Shown in pieces: positions 16,422-26,032 of a stretch of DNA of 64,000 nucleotides (position 1 is its first letter; every line of letters begins with the position of its first letter). Position numbers and translations under genes: made by a program. The notes beneath the pieces are model-generated. The model searched no databases and had not been told where the DNA came from. It worked only from the letters and a program-made list of their open reading frames with translations. The DNA is from Rubrivivax sp. SCN 71-131 (lineage in GTDB: Bacteria; Pseudomonadota; Gammaproteobacteria; Burkholderiales; Burkholderiaceae_C). The stretch is from NCBI GenBank assembly GCA_001724995.1, contig MEFD01000014.1, forward strand, positions 186,001 to 250,000. Direction: 5' to 3'.

Positions 16422-19206
16422 TGCGCGCGTTCAGGCCCTGGCGCAGCAGTTCGGCGACGTCGGCGAGGTGCGCGCGCGCCTCGGCGCTCAGGCCGCGGCG
16501 GCGCTGCGTGCCTTCGATGCGCGCGAGCAGTTCGCGCGCCTGCTGGCGCAGCAGGCTGCGCTGGTCGGCGCGGCCCTGCGCGGTCGGGCGCAGCAGCACG
16601 GCGGCCAGGCGCGCGGCATGCTCGCGCTGCAGCTCGCGCCGCGGCGCGCCGATGTCGCCCGACTTCGCGTCGAGCTCGCTCCAGACGTCGCGCGCAAGCT
16701 GTTCGTAGAGTTCGGACAGCGCCAGCGCCTGCCCGGGCTCGGCCTTGCCGACGCCGTCGAGCACGCGCTGCGCCACGCCGTCGCTCATCAGCTGCGCCAG
16801 CAGCGCACGCTGCATCTCCAGCAGTTGACCCGTCGGCGAAAAGTCGGTCGCCAGGTTCGTCTCGCCGCCGAAGAGGGCGTCGGTGCGCTCCATGTAGTCG
16901 GGCGCCAGGCGCCGCTGCAGCGCCGGCGGCAGCTGCAGCGCGTCCGCGGTGAGGAAATCGCGCGAGAGCGCCTGCAGCGCTGCGCGCTGCTGCGCGGGCG
17001 CCACGGGCTGCAGCGGGTCACGCCCGCTGCCGGGGAAATCACGCAGCGTGCGCACGCCGCCGATCTGGCGCGCGAGCACGCCCGCCGCGCGGCCCATCTC
17101 GCGGATCGCGTAGCCGACCGAGCGCCGCAGCACGGCGTAGTCGGCCTCGGGATCGAGCTCGCGCGTGACCTGGCGCTGCAGCAGCTCGCGGGCGATCGCG
17201 ATGCGCTGCTCGGCAAAGGCCACCGGGTCGTCGCCGAGATCGAAGATGAGCGACTCGGGGTCGATGCCCAGGCCGTTGTCCTCGTCGGTGCCGTAGGCCA
17301 GCTGCGGCTCGGCGCTGCGTGCAGCGATGCGCTGCAATTCGGCTTCCTCCTGCTCGGCCGTGGCGCCCGGCGGCATGGGCTTGTACGCGTACTCGATGGC
17401 CCAGTCATCGTAGGGCCCGAGGTTCTTCTGGAAGGCGGGCACCGCGGGCGCGCCGGGCACGGCCAGGTTCAGCGGCGCGTACTCCATCACCGAGCCGGCG
17501 AGGCCGTTGGCGCGCACGAACTCCGGGTCGTTCATCTGCGCCAGCGAGTAGGCGCGCGAGCTGCGGAAGTTGTGGCGCAGGCCCAGCGTGTGGCCGACCT
17601 CGTGCATCGTCACGTCGGTGAGGTAGTCGAGGACGAAGGCTTCGGCCTCGGGGCTGTCCGGATCGATCTCGCCGCGCGCCTCGAGCACGTCCAGCGCGTA
17701 GGCCAGCTGCTCGGCGGCGAAGTCCGCGTGATCGCAGGCCGCCACGGCGGCGGCGTCGACGCCTTCAGCGTCGTGCGCCGCGGCGCCGAACTGCATCAGG
17801 CGCGACCAGTCGTGCGACTCGCGGCTGGCCAGCACCTGCGAGCGCAAGGCACGCAGATTGCGCGAGGACAGGCTCTCGATGCCGATGTCGGCATCGAGGA
17901 TCTCGCCGCTGCGCGGGTCGACCTGGCTCGGGCCGATGGCGCCGAAGGTCGGGCTGGCGTTGGTCATCCAGCGCAGCGAGGCAGCGGCGACGTCGAGCGT
18001 GTCGAAGGCGGCGTCGTCGGGCTGGATCCTGGCGACGATGGCGTTCTTGAAGCCGATCTTCTCGAACGCCGTGTTCCAGTTGAGCACGCCGCGCAGGACG
18101 GCGTCGCGATACTTCAGCGGAATGCTGCGGTCGAGCCAGAAGGTGATCGGCTTCACCGGCTCGGAGAGCGCGGCCGCCGGATCCTTCTTCTCCAGGCGCC
18201 AACGGTTGACGTAGCGGCGCTGCGGCGTGCGCGCGAGGTCGTTCCCGAAATCTGCGACGTTGGTCGTGAAGTGGCCCACGCGCGGATCGGCACGGCGCCG
18301 CGCCATCGGCTGCGCCGGCAACTCGGCGAAGGCGTAGTGCAGGCCGAGGAAGAGGCTGCGCGCGTCGGGCAGCGAGCGCGGCTCGCTCGGCAGCAGTGCC
18401 GCCGGCACGGGCGTGGGCGTGGGCCCGGGCTGGGCCAGCACCGCGGTGGCGAAGTGCGCCTGCACCTCGAAGACGGTTTCGCCGGCCTGGCCGCGCGCCG
18501 CGGTGATGGCCGAGTTCGCGCGGTCCATGGCGTAGTTCTGGCGGTAGGTCCGCTGCAGCCGCATGCCCAGGCCCAGCAGATCCGCCAGCAGCATCGGGTT
18601 GGCTTCGACGAGCACGCTCTTGCGGTCCGGGTGCGGCTGGCTCGCCACCGCGCTGCTTCCCAGCAGGCTGGCCGAGAAGCCTGCGCCGACGGCGCGGCCC
18701 TCGGGCGTGCCGTCGGCGGCGTCGAAGGAGGTGTTGCGCGCCAGCAGCTGCACCTGGTTGTGCACGCGCCGGAACTCGACCGTCTGCTGGCGCCCGAAGC
18801 TGCCCCAGCGCCCGATCATGGTGCCGCCGAAGAGGCCACGCTCGCCGATGCCCTGCGCGATCTTGGGGCCGAAGAAGAGCGGTTTGCCGAAGTCCTCGGG
18901 CCGCAGCTCGAACCAGAACTTGTCGTCCTTCTGCCAGACGGTGATGAGACCGTCGATGCGCCGCGCGTCCTTGACGACGGTGCCGAAGGCCTGCGGCTGC
19001 CCGGGCGGCGCGGGCGCGGCGCCGGGCGCCCGCGCCGCGACGCTTGCCGAAGCGGTCGCGGACGCCGCGCTCGCCGCCGTCGCGGCCACGGCCGGCGCCG
19101 CCGCGGCAGTCCCGGCGCCGGACGCGGCGCCGGGCAGGTTGGCGCAACCGGCGGCAGCCAGCGCGGTGGCCAGGGCAAGCACGCCCGGGAAGAGTGTTCT
19201 GCTCAT
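16405..19206 (-). CDS. Lipoprotein zinc-dependent metalloprotease (DUF5117/DUF4953-like)
   Basis: This 933-residue exported protein starts at MSRTLFPGVLALATALAAAGC, a lipoprotein signal with lipobox Cys at about residue 21, followed by an Ala/Gly/Pro linker. The zinc site is MHEVGHTLGLRHNF, the extended HExxHxxGxxH motif of metzincins, near residue 530. The surrounding segments (FWFELRPEDFGKPL near the N terminus, YDDWAIEYAY after the zinc site) are typical of the large family of outer-membrane or periplasmic metalloproteases with DUF5117 and DUF5118 regions. Physiological substrate is unknown. It lies 28 bp downstream of ettA on the same strand, so it may be partly cotranscribed. The track start at 19404 reads back into ettA and is rejected. 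Confidence 0.85.
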   Translation of the reverse strand: MSRTLFPGVLALATALAAAGCANLPGAASGAGTAAAAPAVAATAASAASATASASVAARAPGAAPAPPGQPQAFGTVVKDARRIDGLITVWQKDDKFWFELRPEDFGKPLFFGPKIAQGIGERGLFGGTMIGRWGSFGRQQTVEFRRVHNQVQLLARNTSFDAADGTPEGRAVGAGFSASLLGSSAVASQPHPDRKSVLVEANPMLLADLLGLGMRLQRTYRQNYAMDRANSAITAARGQAGETVFEVQAHFATAVLAQPGPTPTPVPAALLPSEPRSLPDARSLFLGLHYAFAELPAQPMARRRADPRVGHFTTNVADFGNDLARTPQRRYVNRWRLEKKDPAAALSEPVKPITFWLDRSIPLKYRDAVLRGVLNWNTAFEKIGFKNAIVARIQPDDAAFDTLDVAAASLRWMTNASPTFGAIGPSQVDPRSGEILDADIGIESLSSRNLRALRSQVLASRESHDWSRLMQFGAAAHDAEGVDAAAVAACDHADFAAEQLAYALDVLEARGEIDPDSPEAEAFVLDYLTDVTMHEVGHTLGLRHNFRSSRAYSLAQMNDPEFVRANGLAGSVMEYAPLNLAVPGAPAVPAFQKNLGPYDDWAIEYAYKPMPPGATAEQEEAELQRIAARSAEPQLAYGTDEDNGLGIDPESLIFDLGDDPVAFAEQRIAIARELLQRQVTRELDPEADYAVLRRSVGYAIREMGRAAGVLARQIGGVRTLRDFPGSGRDPLQPVAPAQQRAALQALSRDFLTADALQLPPALQRRLAPDYMERTDALFGGETNLATDFSPTGQLLEMQRALLAQLMSDGVAQRVLDGVGKAEPGQALALSELYEQLARDVWSELDAKSGDIGAPRRELQREHAARLAAVLLRPTAQGRADQRSLLRQQARELLARIEGTQRRRGLSAEARAHLADVAELLRQGLNARINRPV

Positions 19207-19234
19207 GGTGTCGAAGCCCGAGGACCCGGGCGCG

Positions 19235-20899
19235 TCAATGGATGCCCTTGAAGCGCACACGCTTGGGACGCGCGCCCTCCTCGCCCAGGCGCTTGACCTT
19301 GTCGGCCTCGTATTCCTGGTAGTTGCCGGCGTAGAAGAACCACTGCGAGTCGCCCTCGGCGGCCAGGATGTGCGTGCAGATGCGGTCGAGGAACCAGCGG
19401 TCATGGCTGATGACCATCGCGCTGCCGGCGAACTCGAGCAGCGCTTCCTCCAGCGCGCGCAGCGTCTCGACGTCGAGGTCGTTGCTGGGCTCGTCGAGCA
19501 TCAGCACGTTGCCGCCGCGCGCCAGCGTCTTGGCCAGGTGCAGGCGCCCGCGCTCGCCGCCGGAGAGGTTGCCCACCCGCTTCTGCTGGTCGTTGCCCTT
19601 GAAGTTGAAGCGCCCGAGATAGGCGCGGCTGGGCATGACGAAGGGGCCGACGACGATGTTGTCGAGGCCGCCCGAGACGTCCTCCCACACCGTCTTCTCG
19701 TTGGCCAGGCTCTCGCGGCTCTGGTCGACGAAGGCCAGGCGGGCGGTCTTGCCGATCAGCACCTCGCCGGAGTCGGGCTGCTCGACGCCCTGGATCATGC
19801 GAAAGAGCGTCGACTTGCCCGCGCCGTTGGGGCCGATGATGCCGACGATGGCGCCCGGCGGCACCTTGAAGCTGAGGTTGTCGATCAGCAGGCGCTCGCC
19901 GAAGCTCTTGCTCACGCCCTTGAACTCGATCACCTCGTTGCCCAGGCGCTCGGCCACCGGGATGAAGATCTCGTTGGTCTCGTTACGGCGCTGGTAGTCG
20001 GTGTCCGAGAGTTCCTCGAAGCGCGCCAGGCGCGCCTTGCTCTTGGTCTGGCGGCCCTTGGCGTTGGAGCGCACCCACTTCAGCTCCTCCTTCATCGCCT
20101 TGATGCGCGCGTCCTCCTTCTTCTGCTCGACCTCCAGGCGCTTCTCCTTCTGCTCCAGCCAGTCGGAGTAGTTGCCCTTCCAGGGGATGCCCTGGCCGCG
20201 GTCGAGCTCGAGGATCCACTCCGCGGCGTTATCGAGGAAGTAGCGGTCGTGGGTGATCGCGACCACCGTGCCCGGGAAGCGCTGCAGGAAATGCTCGAGC
20301 CACTCCACCGATTCGGCGTCGAGGTGGTTGGTCGGCTCGTCCAGCAACAGCATGTCGGGCTTGCTCAGCAGCAGCCGGCACAGGGCCACGCGGCGCTTCT
20401 CGCCGCCCGAGAGCAGGCCGATCCTGGCGTCCCAGGGCGGCAGGCGCAGCGCGTCGGCGGCGAGCTCGAGCTGCAGGTCGGTGTTCTCGCTGCCGGCGGC
20501 GGCGATGACGGCTTCGAGCTCGGCCTGCTCGGCGGCGAGGGCGTCGAAGTCGGCGTCCTCCTCGGCGTAGGCGGCATAGACCTCGTCGAGGCGCTTCTTG
20601 GCCGCCAGCACGCCGCCGATGCCCTGCTCCACCGCCTCGCGCACGGTCTGCCCGGGGTCGAGCTCGGGCTCCTGCGGGAGGTAGCCGATCTTCAGGCCGG
20701 GCATCGGCACCGCCTCGCCCTCGATGTCCTTGTCCAGCCCGGCCATGATCTTCAGCAGCGTCGACTTGCCCGAGCCGTTGAGGCCCAGCACGCCGATCTT
20801 CGCGCCGGGGAAGAAGGACAGATTGATGTCCTTGAGGATCTGCCGCTTCGGCGGCACGATCTTGCCGACGCGGTTCATGGTGAAAACGTACTGGGCCAT
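19235..20899 (-). CDS. ettA: EttA, energy-dependent translational throttle protein (ABC-F)
   Basis: This 554-residue protein has two ABC domains and no membrane segment. Domain 1 shows GLNGSGKSTLLKIMAG and LSGGEKRRVALCRLLL with DEPTNHLDAESVEWLE; domain 2 shows GPNGAGKSTLFRMI and LSGGERGRLHLAKTL with DEPSNDLDVETLRALEE. The charged linker between them (KMEELKWVRSNAKGRQTKSKARLARFEEL-type region) and the SND in the second Walker B are characteristic of EttA. It binds the ribosomal E site and gates elongation according to the ATP/ADP ratio. The length (555 in E. coli) matches exactly. It is divergent from the small membrane protein gene. Confidence 0.95.
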   Translation of the reverse strand: MAQYVFTMNRVGKIVPPKRQILKDINLSFFPGAKIGVLGLNGSGKSTLLKIMAGLDKDIEGEAVPMPGLKIGYLPQEPELDPGQTVREAVEQGIGGVLAAKKRLDEVYAAYAEEDADFDALAAEQAELEAVIAAAGSENTDLQLELAADALRLPPWDARIGLLSGGEKRRVALCRLLLSKPDMLLLDEPTNHLDAESVEWLEHFLQRFPGTVVAITHDRYFLDNAAEWILELDRGQGIPWKGNYSDWLEQKEKRLEVEQKKEDARIKAMKEELKWVRSNAKGRQTKSKARLARFEELSDTDYQRRNETNEIFIPVAERLGNEVIEFKGVSKSFGERLLIDNLSFKVPPGAIVGIIGPNGAGKSTLFRMIQGVEQPDSGEVLIGKTARLAFVDQSRESLANEKTVWEDVSGGLDNIVVGPFVMPSRAYLGRFNFKGNDQQKRVGNLSGGERGRLHLAKTLARGGNVLMLDEPSNDLDVETLRALEEALLEFAGSAMVISHDRWFLDRICTHILAAEGDSQWFFYAGNYQEYEADKVKRLGEEGARPKRVRFKGIH

Positions 20900-21140
20900 G
20901 GCGATGCAGGACCGCGGTCCTGGAGGAAGATCGGGAAACGAGGGAACGCGCGGGCCGTCGCGGCGCCGCAGGGCGTGGGCGTGGGCGCGTACGCGGACGC
21001 GCCGAACCGGGCATTATCGCCGGTCATCCGCCCGCGCACCTCGGCCCGCGCAATCGCCGCCCGGTCGCACGGCGCCTTGAAATCGGCCGGCGCCGGTGCA
21101 AGATCGGGGGCGTCGGGAGGTCCGGCATCGGGAGGACGCA

Positions 21141-21557
21141 TTGAACGGTTCCGTCATCACCACCAGCGGGGACGAAGGCTCGCTGCTGCGCATCACCCAC
21201 ATCGTCTACGGCCTGCACGCGCTGGGCCTGGCGATCGGCGCCTTCGGCGCGGCCACCGTCGTCGGCGCCTTCCTGTTCGGCTGGCCGTCCATCGTCGCGG
21301 TGATCATCAACTACGTCTACCGCGGGCAGGCGCGCGGCACCTGGCTGGAATCGCACTTCAGCTGGCAGATCCGCACCTTCTGGTATGCGCTGCTGTGGGC
21401 ACTGATCGTCGGTGTCATCTCGCTGCCCTTGACGCTGGTGATCATCGGCTTCGGCACCTGGGTGCTGGGGCTGCTCGTCCTCGGCGCCTGGGCGATCTAC
21501 CGCATCGGGCGCGGCTGGATCCGCCTCAACGACCGCCAGCCGATGCCGATGGGTTGA
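21141..21557 (+). CDS. DUF4870-like small membrane protein
   Basis: This 138-residue protein has about three hydrophobic segments (LHALGLAIGAFGAATVVGAF, IRTFWYALLWALIVGVISLP, LVIIGFGTWVLGLLVLGAWA) and ends in a short charged tail, as in DUF4870/TIC20-like integral membrane proteins. The start I use is a TTG at 21141 preceded by GGAGG at a spacing of 5; the track start at 21096 has no ribosome binding site. Function is unknown. It stands alone between ettA (divergent) and a response regulator on the same strand. Confidence 0.72.
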   Translation: MNGSVITTSGDEGSLLRITHIVYGLHALGLAIGAFGAATVVGAFLFGWPSIVAVIINYVYRGQARGTWLESHFSWQIRTFWYALLWALIVGVISLPLTLVIIGFGTWVLGLLVLGAWAIYRIGRGWIRLNDRQPMPMG

Positions 21558-21658
21558 ATCCCGCAAAGCGGCCGCGACGCGGGCAGAAGTCGCGGCCACG
21601 GGCTTCAGTTCGCCCGTGTGCGGCCGATGTCCCGGGCAAGCCCCGAGCATCGGCCGCC

Positions 21659-22345
21659 ATGCAGACCCAGACCCACGCCCCCAAGCGCGCACTGATCGTC
21701 GACGACCAGTTGCTCGTGCGCGCCGGCGTCGCGGCCTTGCTGGAAGCCATGCCCGAGTGGCAGTGCGTCGGCACCGCCGCCAGCGCCGAGGCCGCGGTGC
21801 AGGCCTGCATCGAACAGCGGCCCGACCTGGTGCTGCTCGATCTGCACCTGCTGCCTCCCGCTGCTGCGGGCAGCACCCCCGGCGGCGGCGCGGCGATGCC
21901 GCAGGAGCTCGAGGGCCTGGCGCTGGCGCGCGCGCTGCTCGACCTGCAGCCGCGGCTGCGCATCCTCGTGCTGTCGGAGCGCACGCAACCCGAGGTGGTC
22001 CGAGCGGCCCTGCGCGCCGGCGCCTGCGGCTTCATCGGCAAGGACTTCGTGCACGAGGAACTGCAGCAGGCGCTGCAGGGCGTCGCCGCCGGCCACCGCT
22101 GGCTCAGCCCCGCGATCGCCGCGGCGCTGCGCGAGCAGGAGCGCACGACGCCGGCACTGACCGGGCGGCAGCGCGACGTGCTCACGCTGCTGGCGCGCGG
22201 GCAATCGAACAAGCAGATCGCGCGCAGCCTGGGCGTGAGCGTGAAGACGGTCGAGTACCACCGCGCCGAGCTGATCGCCCGCCTGGACCTGCACGACGTG
22301 GCCAGCCTGACGCGCTTTGCCGTGGCACAGGGACTGGCGCACTGA
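21659..22345 (+). CDS. Orphan LuxR/NarL-type response regulator
   Basis: This 228-residue protein has a receiver domain ([14 protein letters not shown] acidic pair; phospho-acceptor Asp in LVLLDLHLL; Ser/Thr in VLSERT; Lys in GFIGKDF) and a C-terminal LuxR helix-turn-helix ([22 protein letters not shown], then [15 protein letters not shown]). It should bind DNA when phosphorylated. No histidine kinase is adjacent. Just after the phospho-acceptor strand there is an unusual insertion of about 18-20 residues, Pro/Ala/Gly-rich ([20 protein letters not shown]), in the loop that normally covers the active site. The ATG is at 21659. Confidence 0.87.
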   Translation: MQTQTHAPKRALIVDDQLLVRAGVAALLEAMPEWQCVGTAASAEAAVQACIEQRPDLVLLDLHLLPPAAAGSTPGGGAAMPQELEGLALARALLDLQPRLRILVLSERTQPEVVRAALRAGACGFIGKDFVHEELQQALQGVAAGHRWLSPAIAAALREQERTTPALTGRQRDVLTLLARGQSNKQIARSLGVSVKTVEYHRAELIARLDLHDVASLTRFAVAQGLAH

Positions 22346-22559
22346 AGCCGGCGCGCGGCGCCTCTTCCCCTGGCGCGAGACGCGCGGCAAGCGGCAGATG
22401 CCGGCTTGCACCTACAATGCCGGCTGCGCACCGAAGCCCAGTCTGCCGGCGCGCAGCCGAATCCGGCTCCCCCTCGTCCCTCGCGGCCTTGGACTGGAAC
22501 GCCCCCTTGCGGGCGACCGCGCGCCGCGAACGCTGGTCCGACACGGACCCCTTTCCGAC

Positions 22560-23960
<1,401 letters not shown>

Positions 23961-23988
23961 ACGCTCGCTGCGCGTCGCGACCCACGCG

Positions 23989-24480
23989 CTAGCGGTCGCT
24001 GCGCAGCAGCACCTCGCCTTCGATCTCCACCGGGATGCCGAAAGGCAGCTCGGCCATGCCCACGGCGCTGCGCGCGTGCGCGCCGCGCTCGGGGCCGAAG
24101 ACCTCGAGGATGAGATCGCTGAAGCCGTTGATGACGGCGGGCTGGCGCTGGAAGCCCGGCGCCGAGTTGACCATGCCGAAGACGCGCAGCCAGCAGGCGA
24201 TGCGGTCCAGGCTGCCCAGGGTGCGCGCCAGGCTGCCGAGCATGGCAAGGGCGGTGAGCCGCGCCGCCCGGTAGGCCTGCTCGGGCGTCACCGCCGCACC
24301 CACCTTGCCCAGCGGCTGCGCCAGCGAGCCGTCGGCCTCGGTCGGACCGTGGCCGGAGATGAAGGCGCGCTCGCCCGCGACGCGCACCCAGGGGAAAGGC
24401 AGGCTGGCGCCGGGGGGCTGTTGCAGCGGCGCAGGCAAGCTCAGGCCAAGGGCCTGCAGGCGGGCTTCGATGCTCGACAC
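23989..24480 (-). CDS. RidA/YjgF-family protein (copy 1)
   Basis: This roughly 163-residue Rid-family protein starts at a GTG (SSIEARLQALGLSLP) preceded by GGAGG at a spacing of 5. The in-frame ATG four codons upstream would place that ribosome binding site inside the gene. The conserved RidA elements are the ISGHGP strand and HARSAVGMAELPFGIPVEIE near the C terminus with the Arg used by imine/enamine deaminases. It belongs to the longer Rid subgroup (about 150-165 residues). It lies divergent from plsY. A second copy of the same subgroup sits at 30944. Confidence 0.85.
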   Translation of the reverse strand: MSSIEARLQALGLSLPAPLQQPPGASLPFPWVRVAGERAFISGHGPTEADGSLAQPLGKVGAAVTPEQAYRAARLTALAMLGSLARTLGSLDRIACWLRVFGMVNSAPGFQRQPAVINGFSDLILEVFGPERGAHARSAVGMAELPFGIPVEIEGEVLLRSDR

Positions 24481-24600
24481 GGGAACCTCCATCGTGGGAC
24501 GGCGATGGCGCATGGTAGGGCGCATGGTCGAGACTGCGCGCCGTCTACACTGCGCCGCTGTCTTGCCGCGCCCGCGCCTGCGCCCGCCCCGAACCTCGCC

Positions 24601-25320
24601 ATGGACTACCTCAGCAGCCTCGCCGCCGTTGCCATTGCCTACCTGATCGGCTCGCTGTCCTTTGCCGTCATCGTCAGCCGGGTCATGGGCCTGTCCGACC
24701 CGCGCAGCTACGGTTCGAAGAACCCGGGCGCGACCAACGTGCTGCGTTCGGGCAACAAGACCGCGGCGGTGCTCACCCTGGCCCTCGACGCGCTCAAGGG
24801 CTTCGTGCCGGTGCTGGCAGCGGGCCTGCTGGCGCCGCGCCTGGGCTTTGGCGAAGCCACGGTGGCCTGGGTGGGCTTCGCGGCCTTCCTCGGCCATCTG
24901 TTTCCGGTCTTCTTCCGCTTCCAGGGCGGCAAGGGCGTGGCCACCGCGGCCGGCGTGCTGCTCGGCCTGAACCCGCTGCTTGGCCTGGCCACGCTGGCCA
25001 CCTGGCTGATCATCGCCGCCTTCTTTCGCTACTCGTCGCTGGCGGCGATCGCCGCGGCGGTGTTCGCGCCCTTCTACCAGATGCTCATCTGGGGCGGCGG
25101 CGCCGCGCTGCTGCCGCTGATCGCCATGAGCCTGCTGCTGCTGTGGCGCCACGGCGGCAACATGCGCAAGCTGATCAACGGCACCGAAGGCCGGATCGGC
25201 CAGAAGGCAGCGAGCGCCGCGCCAGCGGCGCGTGCCGCTGGCGCGAACATCGCGCCGGCCGCGGGCGCCTCGATGCCGCATCGGGGCACGGGCAAGAAGA
25301 AGCGCGCGCGTCGACGCTGA
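24601..25320 (+). CDS. plsY: PlsY, acyl-phosphate:glycerol-3-phosphate acyltransferase
   Basis: This 239-residue integral membrane enzyme makes lysophosphatidate for phospholipid synthesis. The three conserved PlsY loops are visible: GSKNPGATNVLRSGNK, LGHLFPVFFRFQGGKGVATA, and RHGGNMRKLINGTEGRIGQK. Five or so hydrophobic helices span the protein. A basic Ala-rich tail of about 40 residues (ending GKKKRARRR) extends past the usual end, so the protein is longer than the roughly 200-residue norm. The start is ATG 24601; the track start lies far upstream inside rhlE. Confidence 0.92.
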   Translation: MDYLSSLAAVAIAYLIGSLSFAVIVSRVMGLSDPRSYGSKNPGATNVLRSGNKTAAVLTLALDALKGFVPVLAAGLLAPRLGFGEATVAWVGFAAFLGHLFPVFFRFQGGKGVATAAGVLLGLNPLLGLATLATWLIIAAFFRYSSLAAIAAAVFAPFYQMLIWGGGAALLPLIAMSLLLLWRHGGNMRKLINGTEGRIGQKAASAAPAARAAGANIAPAAGASMPHRGTGKKKRARRR

Positions 25321-25357
25321 GCCCGGGCTCGACGCTTCGGCGGCGGGGTGCGGCCGT

Positions 25358-25981
25358 CTACAAGCCCAGCCGCGCCGAATCGCCCCGCCCCTGGCGCATG
25401 AGCACCGGCTCGCTGCCGGTGAGGTCGATCACGGTCGTCGGCGCCATCGGGCAGGCGCCGGCGTCGACCACCGCCTGCACCAGCTTCTCGTAGCGCTCGC
25501 GGATCTGCTGCGCATCGTTCAGCGGCTCGGTCTGCCCGGGCGGAATCAGCGTCGTGCCCAGCAGCGGCGCGCCGAACTCCGCCAGCAATTCCTGCAGCGC
25601 CTCGTGCGCCGGCACGCGCAGGCCGATGGTGCGCCGCGACGGGTGGCTCAGGCGGCGCGGCACCTCCTTGGTCGCCTCCAGGATGAAGGTGTAGGGCCCG
25701 GGCGTGCCGAGCTTGAGGATGCGGTACTGGCGGTTGTCCACGCGCGCATGGCTGGCGAGCTCGGAGAGGTCGCGGCACAGCAGCGTGAGATGGTGCTTGT
25801 CGTCGACGCCGCGCACGCGCCGCAGCTGCTCGGCGGCGGCCTTGTCGTCCAAGCGGCAGACGAGCGCATAGCTCGAATCGGTGGGCACGGCGGCCAGGCC
25901 GCCGGATTGCAGGATCTGGGCCGCCTGGCGCAGCAGCCGGGGCTGCGGGTTCAGCGGGTGGACTTCGAAGTACTGGGCCAT
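25358..25981 (-). CDS. YciO/Sua5/YrdC-family threonylcarbamoyl-AMP synthase-like protein
   Basis: This 207-residue protein has the YrdC-like double-stranded RNA/nucleotide-binding fold: LAAVPTDSSYALVC, the KR-type binding segment RGVDDKHHLTLLC, LGTPGPYTFILEAT and RTIGLRVPAHEALQELL. The family forms threonylcarbamoyl-AMP for t6A37 tRNA modification (TsaC/Sua5), but this sequence resembles the YciO branch, whose role is less certain. It begins 51 bp after the oligopeptidase stop on the same strand and ends convergent with plsY. Confidence 0.8.
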   Translation of the reverse strand: MAQYFEVHPLNPQPRLLRQAAQILQSGGLAAVPTDSSYALVCRLDDKAAAEQLRRVRGVDDKHHLTLLCRDLSELASHARVDNRQYRILKLGTPGPYTFILEATKEVPRRLSHPSRRTIGLRVPAHEALQELLAEFGAPLLGTTLIPPGQTEPLNDAQQIRERYEKLVQAVVDAGACPMAPTTVIDLTGSEPVLMRQGRGDSARLGL

Positions 25982-26032
25982 CGCAAGGGTCGCGCCTTCG
26001 CGCCACGGACGTGGACGCGAGCGGCGCGCGGT

